The notes under the pieces were generated by a model. The model saw only the letters and a program-made list of their open reading frames with translations, was not told the DNA's origin and made no database searches. A DNA stretch of 64,000 bases from Streptomyces sp. KL109B (GTDB taxonomy: Bacteria; Actinomycetota; Actinomycetes; Streptomycetales; Streptomycetaceae): assembly GCF_030766935.1 (NCBI RefSeq), contig NZ_JASERL010000018.1, positions 1 to 64,000 of the forward strand, in the 5' to 3' direction. Positions 42,065-51,250 of the stretch are shown here, piece by piece. Each line of letters starts with the position of its first letter. The stretch's first letter is position 1. A program made the translations under genes and the position numbers.

Positions 42065-42237
42065 CCCTCCGAGCGATCAAATCGGGTGATCCTGACCGTA
42101 GTTGAGCCGACTTGACGGCTTCTTGATCGACCCATTTCCCCCGCGTGAACGGTTGTTGGCAAGAGTGGGCTCTCGCTGCGTGTGCGCTACATGCGTACCG
42201 CCGCATCTCCAGCACCTCTATCCAGGGGGGTTACAAC

Positions 42238-44172
42238 ATGAGATCCCATCGCGGCGCACGCCGCACCCGTGCCGGCCTGAGCCTCGCGGCGACCCTGCCG
42301 CTGCTCGCCGGCGCCCTCGCCCTCGCCGCCCCGGCGCACGCCCAGTCCAGCGCCCGCGACACCCTCTCCGGCACCAGGCCGCTGTGGGCAACCGGCGCCG
42401 CCGACAAGGGCGACACGGCGGACGGCGGCAAGGTCACCGCGCGCGTCTACCTCGCGGGCCGGGACGCCAAGGGCCTCGCCCAGTACGCGAAGGCCGTGTC
42501 CGATCCGTCGTCCGAGCAGTACAAGCAATACCTGAGCGCCAAGGAGGCGCACCAGCGCTTCGGCGCGACGAAGGAGCAGATAGCCCAGGTCACGGCCTGG
42601 CTGAAGTCCTCCGGCCTGACCGTGACCGGCTCCACCGCGCGCTATCTGTCCGTGTCGGGCGACGTGGCCGCCGCCGAGAAGGCCTTCGGCACCCAGTTGC
42701 ACGACTACACCAAGGGCGGCCACACCTACCGCGCCCCGTCCGGCACCGCCTCCGTCCCGGCCTCCCTCGACGGCGCCGTGCTCACGGTGACCGGCCTGGA
42801 CAGCGCCCCGCACAAGGCGACGAAGAAGACCCAACTGCCGCCGCCGAGCGCCGTGTTCCGCAACGCCGGACCGTTCTCCACGTACTACGGCTCGAACACC
42901 GCGACGACGCTCCCGGACGCGTACGGCGGCAAGGCCCCGTACGCCCCGAAGGGCTACACCGGCAAGCAGCTGCGGGCCGCGTACGGCGCCGGGAAGGCGA
43001 CCGGCAAGGGGGTCAAGGTCGCGATCACCGACGCGTACGCCTCGCCGACCATCGCCAAGGACGCGGCGACGTACGCGCAGAAGCACGGTGACGCGCCGTA
43101 CAGCACCGGGCAGTTGAAGCAGGTGCTGCCGAAGAAGTACTCGAGGATCAAGGAGTGCGACGCGGCGGGCTGGTACGGCGAGGAGACCCTCGACGTCGAG
43201 GCCGTGCACGCGATGGCGCCCGCCGCCGACATCACGTACGTGGGCGGGGCCTCCTGCTACGACGACGATCTGCTCGACTCGCTCGGCAAGGTCGTCGACA
43301 ACCACCTGGCCGACATCGTCTCCAACTCCTGGGGCGACATCGAGGCCAACCAGACGCCCGAACTGGCCGCCGCCTACGACCAGGTGTTCCAGCTGGGCGC
43401 CGTCGAGGGCATCGGCTTCTACTTCTCGTCCGGCGACAACGGCGACAACGTCGCGTCGACGGGTACGAAGCAGGTCGACACGCCCGCCAACTCGGCGTGG
43501 GTGACGGCCGTCGGCGGTACGTCCCTCGCCGTCGGCAAGGGCGACACGTACCAGTGGGAGACCGGCTGGGGCACCCTGAAGTCCAACCTCGCGGCGGACG
43601 GCAAGAGTTGGACCGACTTCCCCGGCGCGTACACCTCGGGCGCGGGCGGCGGCACCAGCAGGACGGTCGCGCAGCCGGACTACCAGAAGGGCGTCGTCCC
43701 TGACGCGCTGGCGGGCGCCAACGGCGGCACGAACCGCGTCGTCCCGGACATCGCCGCGATCGCCGACCCGAACACCGGCTTCCTGGTCGGCCAGACGCAG
43801 ACCATGCCCGACGGCTCGCAGGGCTACGACGAGTACCGCATCGGCGGCACCTCGCTCGCCGCGCCGGTGATCGCGGGCGTGCAGGCGCTTGCGCAGCAGA
43901 CGGGCGGCGGCAAGGCGCTCGGCTTCGCGAACCCGGCGATCTACGACCGGTACGGCTCGGCGAAGTACCACGACGTCGTCGACCGGCCGGGCGGCGAGGA
44001 CCACGCGGTGGTCCGCGTCGACTACGCCAACAGCTACGACTCCTCGGAGGGCCTGCTCACGTCGGTGCGCAGCCTCGGCAAGGACGCCTCCCTGAAGGCC
44101 GTCAGGGGCTACGACGACGTGACGGGGGTCGGCTCGCCGGCTCCGGGTTACGTGAACTCGTACCGCCGCTGA
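42238..44172 (+). CDS. secreted S53 (sedolisin/pro-kumamolisin) protease
   Basis: 644 residues from MRSHRGARRTRAGLSLAATL. Sec signal peptide to about residue 36 (PAHAQ), pro-kumamolisin activation domain (about 45-190, 'AQYAKAVSDPSSEQYKQYLS'), catalytic domain from about 235. The Glu-Asp pair is in 'YGEETLDVEAVHAMAPAADI', the oxyanion Asp in 'SNSWGDIEANQTPELA', and the nucleophile in 'IGGTSLAAPVIAGVQAL'. A Ca-binding-like C-terminus follows. It is an acid-active serine-carboxyl endopeptidase secreted from the cell. Ribosome site GGGGGG 6 nt upstream of the ATG. Confidence 0.93.
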   Translation: MRSHRGARRTRAGLSLAATLPLLAGALALAAPAHAQSSARDTLSGTRPLWATGAADKGDTADGGKVTARVYLAGRDAKGLAQYAKAVSDPSSEQYKQYLSAKEAHQRFGATKEQIAQVTAWLKSSGLTVTGSTARYLSVSGDVAAAEKAFGTQLHDYTKGGHTYRAPSGTASVPASLDGAVLTVTGLDSAPHKATKKTQLPPPSAVFRNAGPFSTYYGSNTATTLPDAYGGKAPYAPKGYTGKQLRAAYGAGKATGKGVKVAITDAYASPTIAKDAATYAQKHGDAPYSTGQLKQVLPKKYSRIKECDAAGWYGEETLDVEAVHAMAPAADITYVGGASCYDDDLLDSLGKVVDNHLADIVSNSWGDIEANQTPELAAAYDQVFQLGAVEGIGFYFSSGDNGDNVASTGTKQVDTPANSAWVTAVGGTSLAVGKGDTYQWETGWGTLKSNLAADGKSWTDFPGAYTSGAGGGTSRTVAQPDYQKGVVPDALAGANGGTNRVVPDIAAIADPNTGFLVGQTQTMPDGSQGYDEYRIGGTSLAAPVIAGVQALAQQTGGGKALGFANPAIYDRYGSAKYHDVVDRPGGEDHAVVRVDYANSYDSSEGLLTSVRSLGKDASLKAVRGYDDVTGVGSPAPGYVNSYRR

Positions 44173-44195
44173 CCCGCGGACGCCCCGGCTACCGG

Positions 44196-45650
44196 CTACC
44201 GGTACTCGGGGTGGATCCAGCTCGGCTTGCGGAACTTGAGGAACGCGACGGGCGCCGCGATGCCGAGCACGAGCAGCCCGCCGCCGACGATCAGCAGATA
44301 GCGCCACAGCGGCCCGGTGTCGTACTGGTCCGGCGGCACGAAGCCGATCACGAGCGCCAGCAGCGAGGCCACGAAGCCGACGCCCGCGACGGCGCTGACG
44401 GCCGGGACGACGAAGCCGCGCGGCGCGTCCGGCTGCGTACGCCGCAGCCGCACGACGGCCACGAACATCAGCAGATACGCGACCAGATAGATCTGGATCG
44501 TGATGACGGAGAACATCCAGTACTGGCTCGACACGTCGTGGCTGAACGCGTACAGCACCCCGATGAGCGTCGTCAGCACGCCCTGCGCGACCATCACGTT
44601 CTGCGGCACGCCGTACTTGTTGAACTTCTGCAGGAACGGCGGCAGATACCCCTCCTGCCGCGACAGCAGCACAAGTCCCTTCGCGGGCCCGGCCAGCCAC
44701 GTCAGCATGCCGCCGAGCGCCGCGCACACCAGCATCACGCCGACGATCTTCGTCATCCAGCCGACCCCGAAGTGGTCGAAGAACGCCTGGAACGCCTGCA
44801 TGAGCCCGGCGGTCAGGCTCAGCTCCTTCGCGGGCATGACCCAGCTGATCGCGAGGGCCGGGAGGATGAAGATGAGGAGTACGAGGCCGGTCGCGAGGAA
44901 GACCGAGCGCGGGTACTCGGCGCGCGGGCTGCGCAGCGAGGACACGTGCACGCCGTTCATCTCCATGCCCGCGTAGGACAGGAAGTTGTTGACGATGAGG
45001 ACGAGGCTCGCGAGGCCCGTCCACGGCGGCAGCCAGTGACTCCCGTCCATCGGCGCGGCCGACGGATTGCCCTGCCCGAGGAAGACGAGCCCGAGCACGA
45101 CGAGCACGACGCCCGGGATGAGCGTGCCGATGATGAGCCCGAGGGAGGACAGCCCGGCGATGGTCTTCGTGCCGCGCGAACTCACGTACACACCGGCCCA
45201 GTACAGGACGACGATGCAGATCGCGACGTACAGGCCGTTCTCGGCGAGGCTCGGGTGGATGACGTACGCGAAGGTGGACGCCACGTAGGCGAGCAGGCTC
45301 GGGTAGTACGCGATGGTCATCGCGAACTGGCACCACACGGCGATGAACCCGAGCGGCTTGCCGAGCGCCTCGCTCACCCAGCGGTAGATGCCGCCCGTCC
45401 AGCCGGAGGCCAGTTCGGCGCCGACGAGCGCGGTGGGGAGGAGGAAGACGACGGCGGGCAGCAGGTAGAGGAAGATCGCGGCGAGTCCGTAGATCGCCAT
45501 GGACGGCGAGGGCCGCAGGCTGGCGACGGAGGCCGTGGTCATCAGGCCGAGGGTGACCCAGGAGATGAACTGACGGCGATTGCCGTCGTCGTCCTGCGCG
45601 GCATGCTGCACGGCGTGAACGTTCTGCCCGGGATCGTCCGGAGTTGTCAT
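44196..45650 (-). CDS. APC family amino acid permease
   Basis: 484 residues, about 12-14 transmembrane helices. A soluble N-terminus is followed by TM1 'FISWVTLGLMTTASVASLRP'; 'GAELASGWTGGIYRWVSEAL' and 'WLAGPAKGLVLLSRQEGYLP' are typical of the glutamate/GABA antiporter-like (YjeM/GadC) branch. It transports amino acids or amines across the membrane; the substrate is unknown. It converges on the sedolisin gene with only 23 bp between stops. Confidence 0.91.
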   Translation of the reverse strand: MTTPDDPGQNVHAVQHAAQDDDGNRRQFISWVTLGLMTTASVASLRPSPSMAIYGLAAIFLYLLPAVVFLLPTALVGAELASGWTGGIYRWVSEALGKPLGFIAVWCQFAMTIAYYPSLLAYVASTFAYVIHPSLAENGLYVAICIVVLYWAGVYVSSRGTKTIAGLSSLGLIIGTLIPGVVLVVLGLVFLGQGNPSAAPMDGSHWLPPWTGLASLVLIVNNFLSYAGMEMNGVHVSSLRSPRAEYPRSVFLATGLVLLIFILPALAISWVMPAKELSLTAGLMQAFQAFFDHFGVGWMTKIVGVMLVCAALGGMLTWLAGPAKGLVLLSRQEGYLPPFLQKFNKYGVPQNVMVAQGVLTTLIGVLYAFSHDVSSQYWMFSVITIQIYLVAYLLMFVAVVRLRRTQPDAPRGFVVPAVSAVAGVGFVASLLALVIGFVPPDQYDTGPLWRYLLIVGGGLLVLGIAAPVAFLKFRKPSWIHPEYR

Positions 45651-45720
45651 GGAGTCATGATCCGGTCAGGACGCGGAGGCCGCACCTCGCGGGATACGGG
45701 GTGGGGGTAAGGTGCGGGGC

Positions 45721-46146
45721 ATGGTGACGACGCGGCGCGGCACGGGGCGGTGGCAGCGGCTGCTGCTGTTCGCGGCGCTGCTCTTCGGGATCGTCTGCAT
45801 GCATACGTTGGGGCATCCGACGGGGCATTCCTCGGGGCACGAGCCGTCCACGGGCGCGCCGACGACCGTGACGGCGACGCACTCCGCCGCGCACGAAGCC
45901 GCCCCCGCCGCCACGCGCGAACACCACTCCGACTCCCCCGGCCACGGCGGCATGGACCCGCTGAACGTGTGCCTGGCCGTGCTCGGCTCGTTCACGCTGC
46001 TTGTTCTGCTGACGGCGGTGGTGCTGCGACCGCTGCTCGCGGCGGTCGCGCCGGGCCCGCGCGCCCGGGGCCTCTCCTTCGACCAGCGGCCGAACCCGCC
46101 CCCGCCACGAAGACTGCTCTCCCAACTGTCGGTGCTGCGCATTTAG
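45721..46146 (+). CDS. DUF6153 His-rich membrane protein (copper-associated)
   Basis: 141 residues from ATG at 45721. Two hydrophobic segments (about 14-28, 'LLLFAALLFGIVCMHTLGH', and 83-103, 'LAVLGSFTLLVLLTAVVLR') flank a His-rich loop (HTLGHPTGHSSGH, 'AREHHSDSPGHGG'-type). DUF6153 proteins recur in actinobacteria beside copper genes. Here a multicopper oxidase gene starts 63 bp downstream. A role in copper sensing or delivery is inferred, not shown. Confidence 0.82.
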   Translation: MVTTRRGTGRWQRLLLFAALLFGIVCMHTLGHPTGHSSGHEPSTGAPTTVTATHSAAHEAAPAATREHHSDSPGHGGMDPLNVCLAVLGSFTLLVLLTAVVLRPLLAAVAPGPRARGLSFDQRPNPPPPRRLLSQLSVLRI

Positions 46147-46209
46147 GCCTGCGCCCGCTTTCGCGCGCCTGAATCCACTTCACCCTCATCGACAGCGAGG
46201 TACCCACGC

Positions 46210-47862
46210 ATGCGCAAGGAGACTCCGCGCACCACCACCCGCCGCACCGTGCTCGGCGCGGCGATCGCCGTGGCCGGGACGGGAACCCTGGCCGCCTGCT
46301 CCTCCGGCTCGCCTTCCGGTTCGGCCGGACACGGCGGACACGGCGGATCCGGAGCCGCGCCCGGCGGCTACGTCGACCCGGCGGGCCAGGAGGTCGCCGC
46401 CGCCGAGAAGAAGCGCGGCTCCGGCGGCCGGACCCGCGAGGTCCGCCTCACGGCCGCCGCGACCCGGCTCGACCTGGGCGACCGCACCGTCAAGTCCTGG
46501 TCGTACGGCGGCGACCTGCCCGGCAAGGAGGTCCGGGTGACGGCGGGCGACACCCTCGACCTCACCCTCGCCAATCACCTCCCCGAACCCACGTCCATGC
46601 ACTGGCACGGCCTCGCGCTGCGCAACGACATGGACGGCGTACCGGGCCTGACCCAGAAGCCGATCGCGCCGGGCGCCGACTTCACGTACCGCTTCAAGGT
46701 GGCGCACCCCGGCACGTACTGGTTCCACCCGCACTCGGGCACCCAGCAGGACCGCGGCCTGTACGCGCCGCTGATCGTGGAGGACCCGAAGGAGCCGCTC
46801 TCCTACGACAAGGAGTGGGTGGTCGTCCTCGACGACTGGGTCGACGGGGTGGACGGTTCGACGCCTGACGCGGTGCTGAAGGAGCTGCGGAAGGGGATGG
46901 ACCACGGGGGCATGGACCACGGCGGCGGTTCCGGTGGCTCGGGCGGCTCCGGCGGGGGCGGTCACTCCGGGCACGACATGCCGGGGATGGAGGGCATGTC
47001 GATGCGCTCCGACGAGTCCCCCGGTGGCCCCTCCCGGATGATGATGGGCGCCAGGAGCGATCTGCTCGGCGGCGACGCGGGCGACGTGAAGTACCCGTAC
47101 TACCTGGTCAACGGCCGTACGCCCGCAGCCCCTTCGTCCCTCAAGGCCCGCCCCGGCGACCGCGTCCGGATCCGGTTCATCAACGCGGGCGGCGACACGG
47201 CGTTCCGCGTCGCGCTCGGCGGCCACGAGATGACGGTGACGCACACGGACGGTTTCCCGGTGCGGCACGCGAAGACGGAGGCGTTGCTGCTCGGGATGGG
47301 CGAGCGGTACGACGTGCTGGTGACGGCGGGCGACGGGGTGTTCCCGCTGACGGCGCTCGCGGAGGGCAAGAAGGCGTCGGGGATGGCGGTGCTGCGTACG
47401 GGTTCGGGTGCGACGCCGGGTGCCTCGGTCCGCCCCAAGGAGCTGAACGGCCGGCTGCTCACGGCGGACAAGCTGCGGGCTGACGACTCGGTGGCGCTGT
47501 CGTCCCGTAAGCCGGACCGGACGATCAGGCTCCAACTGACCGGCGGAATGGCCAAGTACGACTGGGCCTTCAACAAGAAGCCGTACGACCCGGACGAGCG
47601 GTACCCGGTGCGGGCGGGCGAGCGGGTCCGCCTCGTCTTCGCCAACTCGACGACGATGTGGCACCCGGTGCATCTGCACGGCCACACCTTCTCCGTGGCG
47701 AACGTGGCGGGCGGCCCCCGCAAGGACACGGCGATCGTCCTGCCGAACGGCACGCTCACGGCCGACTTCGACGCGGACAACCCGGGGCTGTGGATGGTCC
47801 ACTGCCACAACGTGTACCACTCGGAGGCGGGGATGATGACGGTGCTCGGCTACCGCCGCTGA
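46210..47862 (+). CDS. secreted multicopper oxidase (CueO/laccase-like)
   Basis: 550 residues. Tat-type signal 'TTTRRTVLGAAIAVAGTG' ending in lipobox 'LAAC', so probably a surface lipoprotein. All four copper motifs are present: 'SMHWHGLALRNDMDG', 'TYWFHPHSGTQQDRGLY', 'WHPVHLHGHTFSVANV' and 'MVHCHNVYHSEAGMM'. A Met/His-rich insertion (about 233-278, 'GMDHGGMDHGGGSGG', 'GHSGHDMPGMEGMSM') between domains is typical of cuprous-oxidase-type enzymes. It would oxidise Cu(I) or phenols at the cell surface for copper tolerance. It is probably transcribed with the upstream DUF6153 gene. Confidence 0.94.
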   Translation: MRKETPRTTTRRTVLGAAIAVAGTGTLAACSSGSPSGSAGHGGHGGSGAAPGGYVDPAGQEVAAAEKKRGSGGRTREVRLTAAATRLDLGDRTVKSWSYGGDLPGKEVRVTAGDTLDLTLANHLPEPTSMHWHGLALRNDMDGVPGLTQKPIAPGADFTYRFKVAHPGTYWFHPHSGTQQDRGLYAPLIVEDPKEPLSYDKEWVVVLDDWVDGVDGSTPDAVLKELRKGMDHGGMDHGGGSGGSGGSGGGGHSGHDMPGMEGMSMRSDESPGGPSRMMMGARSDLLGGDAGDVKYPYYLVNGRTPAAPSSLKARPGDRVRIRFINAGGDTAFRVALGGHEMTVTHTDGFPVRHAKTEALLLGMGERYDVLVTAGDGVFPLTALAEGKKASGMAVLRTGSGATPGASVRPKELNGRLLTADKLRADDSVALSSRKPDRTIRLQLTGGMAKYDWAFNKKPYDPDERYPVRAGERVRLVFANSTTMWHPVHLHGHTFSVANVAGGPRKDTAIVLPNGTLTADFDADNPGLWMVHCHNVYHSEAGMMTVLGYRR

Positions 47863-47885
47863 CCGCTCCCCGCCGACCGCTGACC

Positions 47886-47912
47886 GCGGCGGCGCCGACG
47901 AGGCGCCGCCGC
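47886..47912. terminator. bidirectional hairpin terminator
   Basis: A perfect 11-bp stem (47886-47896 with 47902-47912), 5-nt loop, between the convergent multicopper oxidase and MFS genes. Confidence 0.85.
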
Positions 47913-47916
47913 GCCC

Positions 47917-49137
47917 TCAGTGACGTACGGAAGCCTCCTCGGCCTCCGGAATGTGCGAGGCCACGAGGCGTCCCGGCCCCGCCGTACCCCGGCCGCGGTC
48001 CACCGCGTACGCCACCGCCGCGACGCCGAGCCCGAGCAGCGCGAGCGCCGCGCCCGCGACCGCCGGGGACGTCACACCGAAGCCCGCGGCGAGCGCGAGG
48101 CCGCCGATCCAGGCGCCGCCGGCGTTGGCCAGGTTGAAGGCGGCCTGGTTGGCGGAGGAGGCGAGGGAGGGGGCCGCGGAGGCCTTCTCCATCACGATGA
48201 GCTGGAGCGGGGAGCCGGTCGTGAACGCCGCCATGCCGAGGAGGAAGACGGCGAGCGCCGCGCTCACCTCCGTACGCATCAGGAGCGGGAAGACCGCCAG
48301 GACCACGACGAGCGAGGTCAGGCCACCGAAGAGGGTGCCGCGCAGGGAGTGGTCCGCGAGGCGGCCGCCCATGAGGTTGCCGATGGTGGCGCCGAGGCCG
48401 AAGAGCGCGAGGAGCAGGGTCACGGAGGCGTCCGCGTAGCCCGCCGCGTCGGTGAGCATCGGCGTGATGTAGCTGTACGCGGCGAAGAGCGCGCCGAACC
48501 CGGCGACCGTCGTACCGAGCGCGAGCCAGACGGGCAGCGACTTCAGGGCCCGCAGTTCGCCGCGCAGGCCGGTGGCCGTCTCGCCGTGGCCGTGGTCCGC
48601 GGGGACGAGGGCCAGCAGCGCCGCGATGGCGACGAGCCCGATCGCGCTGACCGCGAGGAACGTGGCGCGCCAGCCCAGTTGCTGGCCCATCGCGGTCGCG
48701 GCGGGCACGCCGACGACGTTGGCGATGGTCAGGCCGAGGAACATCATCGACACCGAGCGGGCCTTGCGCTCGGGGGCCACGAGCGAGGTCGCGACGACCG
48801 CGCCGACGCCGAAGAACGCCCCGTGCGGCAGCCCGCTGACGAAGCGGGCGAGCATGAGCGAGTGGTAGTCGGGGGCCGCGGCCGAGACCGCGTTGCCGAC
48901 GACGAACAGGGCCATCAGGCCGATGAGCACCCGGCGGCGCGGCATGCGCGCGGTGACCGCGGCGAGCAGCGGGGCGCCGATGACGACGCCGAGCGCGTAC
49001 GCGGAGACGAGGTGTCCGGCGGTCGGGATCGATATGTGGAGGTCGTCGGCGACGTTGGGCAGCAGGCCCATGATGACGAACTCGGTCGTGCCGATGCCGA
49101 AGGCGCCCACGGCGAGCGCGAGCAGGGCGAGGGGCAT
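47917..49137 (-). CDS. MFS exporter, DHA1 (AraJ/Cmx-like)
   Basis: 406 residues with 12 transmembrane helices. Motifs 'AVGAFGIGTTEFVIMGLLPN' in TM1, 'ARFVSGLPHGAFFGVGAVVA' in TM4 and 'SANQAAFNLANAGGAWIGG' in TM11 are typical of the AraJ/Cmx drug or sugar exporters. Likely proton-driven efflux of a small molecule; the substrate is unknown. An 18-bp perfect-arm palindrome lies 36 bp upstream of the start, but no regulator gene is adjacent. Confidence 0.93.
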   Translation of the reverse strand: MPLALLALAVGAFGIGTTEFVIMGLLPNVADDLHISIPTAGHLVSAYALGVVIGAPLLAAVTARMPRRRVLIGLMALFVVGNAVSAAAPDYHSLMLARFVSGLPHGAFFGVGAVVATSLVAPERKARSVSMMFLGLTIANVVGVPAATAMGQQLGWRATFLAVSAIGLVAIAALLALVPADHGHGETATGLRGELRALKSLPVWLALGTTVAGFGALFAAYSYITPMLTDAAGYADASVTLLLALFGLGATIGNLMGGRLADHSLRGTLFGGLTSLVVVLAVFPLLMRTEVSAALAVFLLGMAAFTTGSPLQLIVMEKASAAPSLASSANQAAFNLANAGGAWIGGLALAAGFGVTSPAVAGAALALLGLGVAAVAYAVDRGRGTAGPGRLVASHIPEAEEASVRH

Positions 49138-49172
49138 GGAGCATCTTTCGGGTAGCGGTAACGGCGGCGTAA

Positions 49173-49190
49173 GTACGTAAGTTTACGTAC
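49173..49190. promoter_or_regulatory. palindromic operator upstream of MFS gene
   Basis: GTACGTAA, GT, TTACGTAC: 8-bp perfect arms with a 2-bp spacer, 36-53 bp upstream of the MFS start. The form resembles TetR-family operators. The cognate regulator is not adjacent. Confidence 0.65.
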
Positions 49191-49280
49191 GGAACAAAGG
49201 CTCCCGCGTCCGCTATTCCATGAGGTTAAAGCCGTATGACACGCGATGAACGTCGTAGGTCGAACGCCGGAGGTCGAACG

Positions 49281-50264
49281 TCAGAGGTCGACGCGGGCCG
49301 CGATCGGCAGATGGTCGCTCCCGGTCTTCGGCAGCGTCCACGAGGAGACCGGTTCCACGCCCTTGACCATGATCTGGTCGATGCGGGCCATCGGGAACGC
49401 GGCCGGCCAGCTGAACCCGAAACCGGAACCCGCGGCGCCCTGCGTGGAGCGCATCTGCGAGGTCACGCCGTTCAGGGCGCGGTCGTTCATCGTGCCGTTC
49501 AGGTCGCCGAGGAGGACGACCTTGTCGATCGGCTCGTCGGCGATCGCCTCACCGAGCGCGTCCGCGCTCTCGTCGCGCTGGCTCGCGGTGAACCCGGAGT
49601 CGAGCTTCACCCGCACCGACGGCAGGTGCGCGGCGTACACCGCGACCTTGCCCTCGGGCGTCGCGACGGTCGCGCGCAGCGCCCGCTTCCAGCCCAGCTT
49701 GATGTCGACGGCCCTGGTGTCCGAGAGCGGGTACTTGCTCCACAGCCCGACGGTGCCCTGCACCGTGTGGTACGGGTAGGCGTCCGCGAGCGTGTCCCGG
49801 TACGTCGGCAGCGACTGGCCCGTGACCTCCTCCAGGGCGATGACCTGGGCGCCGGACGCGGCGAGGTCCTTCGCGGTGCCGGCCGGGTCGGCGTTCTCGG
49901 CGTTCACGTTGTGCGTGACGACGGTCAGCTCGCCGCCGTCGCCCGTCTTGTCGGTGAGCAGCCCGCCGAACAGGTTGAACCAGACGATCGCCGGGGCCAG
50001 CACCGCGATCACCGCGGTCGCCGACTTCCGTACGAAGCCCAGGACGAGCAGCACCGGGATGAAGACGCCCAGCCACGGCAGGAAGGTCTCGGTCAGCGAG
50101 CCGAGGTTGCCGATCGTGTTGGGGATCTGCGCGTGCAGCACCATGACCAGCGCGAGCAGGATCGCGAGCACCGCGAGGACGATGCCGCGCCGCCAGTAAC
50201 CGGGGTCGCGCAGTCCGGTGGACCCGGTTCCGCTGCCGTCGCCGCCGTTGTACGCCTGCGCCAT
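49281..50264 (-). CDS. membrane-anchored endonuclease/exonuclease/phosphatase (EEP) family protein
   Basis: 327 residues. Three transmembrane segments at the N-terminus (about 27-100, 'GIVLAVLAILLALVMVLHAQ', 'PWLGVFIPVLLVLGFV') are followed by an EEP domain outside the membrane: 'LTVVTHNVNAENADPAG', 'VIALEEVTGQSLPTY', 'DKVVLLGDLNGTMNDRALNG', 'ARIDQIMVKG' and 'TGSDHLPIAARV'. All catalytic motifs (N, E, D-x-N, D-H) are present. Relatives include DNases and sphingomyelinase-like phosphodiesterases; which applies here cannot be said. 143 bp separate its stop from the divergent-facing MFS promoter. Confidence 0.9.
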   Translation of the reverse strand: MAQAYNGGDGSGTGSTGLRDPGYWRRGIVLAVLAILLALVMVLHAQIPNTIGNLGSLTETFLPWLGVFIPVLLVLGFVRKSATAVIAVLAPAIVWFNLFGGLLTDKTGDGGELTVVTHNVNAENADPAGTAKDLAASGAQVIALEEVTGQSLPTYRDTLADAYPYHTVQGTVGLWSKYPLSDTRAVDIKLGWKRALRATVATPEGKVAVYAAHLPSVRVKLDSGFTASQRDESADALGEAIADEPIDKVVLLGDLNGTMNDRALNGVTSQMRSTQGAAGSGFGFSWPAAFPMARIDQIMVKGVEPVSSWTLPKTGSDHLPIAARVDL

Positions 50265-50478
50265 GCCCTCGTCGCCTCACTGCTGCCGTGCCCGCTGCCC
50301 TCGCCCGAAACAGTAGGCGATGAGCAGCGGCTTTCCGTTCCTCTACGGTCTGGGGGACGTGTGCGGCGGCGCCTTGAGTTCCGGGTGACCGCCCCGGAAC
50401 CCCGCCTTGTGACGAAACCCGCACGATTTAAGCCCCGACGCCGGGCGACCAAATCACGCCTCGGCGGCGAGTGGGCAA

Positions 50479-50575
50479 ATTAAGCCCCTGCGGCGATTGA
50501 GCAGCGGGGTCCGGGGCAGAGCCCCGAGTCCGCAACCACGGAGCCGCCTGCTCAATCGCCGCAGGGGCTTAAGGT
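50479..50575. repeat. inverted pair of interspersed repeat family R
   Basis: An inverted copy (50479-50528, AAGCCCCTGCGGCGATTGAG, then CAGCGGGGTCCGGGGCAGAG) is followed by a facing partial copy (50541-50575), able to form a long hairpin. The facing copy overlaps the TAA stop of the TetR gene at 50569. The rest of the 304-bp gap (50265-50478) shows no gene or repeat. Confidence 0.87.
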
Positions 50576-51183
50576 GCGGCCCGCAACCCCGCCAGGACCG
50601 TGTCGACGATGCGCTCGGCGAGATCCCCGGCCAGCGGAGCGTCGGACCGCATCACGGTCCGCAACAACATCGGCCCGGTCAGCAGATCCGCCGCGAACTC
50701 GACATCCGTCCCCGCCGGCAACTCCCCCTCCGCGACCCCACGCCGCACCACCTCGTGCGTCACCCGCCGCCGCGGCTCCACGACGACTTCCTGGTACGCG
50801 TCCCAGAGCCTCGGCAGCGTCTTCATCTGGGCGAGGACGTTGTGCAGCAGCGCCGACGTCCGCATGCTGAGCCCCCGCCTGCGCATGTGCTCAAGCAGCC
50901 GTACGAGATCGTCCCGCATCGAGGTGCCCGGCAGATCCGCGGGATCCGGCTCCTCGATGGAGGCGACGACGTCGACGAAGAGCTCCTCCTTGCCGCTCCA
51001 CCGCCGGTAGATCGTGGCCTTGCCGACACCCGCCGTACGCGCGATGCGCTCGATGGACAGCGCGGTGAGCGGCACACCTTGTTCGAGCAGCTGGATGACG
51101 CCCTCGATGATCGCCTGCTCGACGGCCTCACTGCGGGGTCGCCCCCGCACGGGAGCACCGCCCCGTTCCTCGCCCACGCCCAC
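50569..51183 (-). CDS. TetR/AcrR family regulator
   Basis: About 204 residues using GTG at 51183 (GTG at 51177 equally possible; GGAGAG lies just upstream). HTH: 'QAIIEGVIQLLEQGVPLTAL', 'SIERIARTAGVGKATIYRRW'. A C-terminal TetR_C-type domain follows ('AQMKTLPRLWDAYQEVVVEP'). It lies downstream of and co-directional with the DHA2 exporter gene, with about 70 bp between. It is the obvious candidate to bind the nested palindromes upstream of that exporter. Its stop codon TAA lies in an interspersed repeat. Confidence 0.9.
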   Translation of the reverse strand: MGVGEERGGAPVRGRPRSEAVEQAIIEGVIQLLEQGVPLTALSIERIARTAGVGKATIYRRWSGKEELFVDVVASIEEPDPADLPGTSMRDDLVRLLEHMRRRGLSMRTSALLHNVLAQMKTLPRLWDAYQEVVVEPRRRVTHEVVRRGVAEGELPAGTDVEFAADLLTGPMLLRTVMRSDAPLAGDLAERIVDTVLAGLRAAP

Positions 51184-51250
51184 CGCTCTCCGCCCTTCAC
51201 CACTCACGACCGGCCCGGCGCATTGTCTCAACCCGCAGCTCAGTGGCGGC

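Noticed and set aside
42187..45336. 1049-codon minus-strand frame over the sedolisin gene
   Set aside because: Antisense shadow with no motif; the opposite strands encode a signal-peptide protease and a permease with strong family features.
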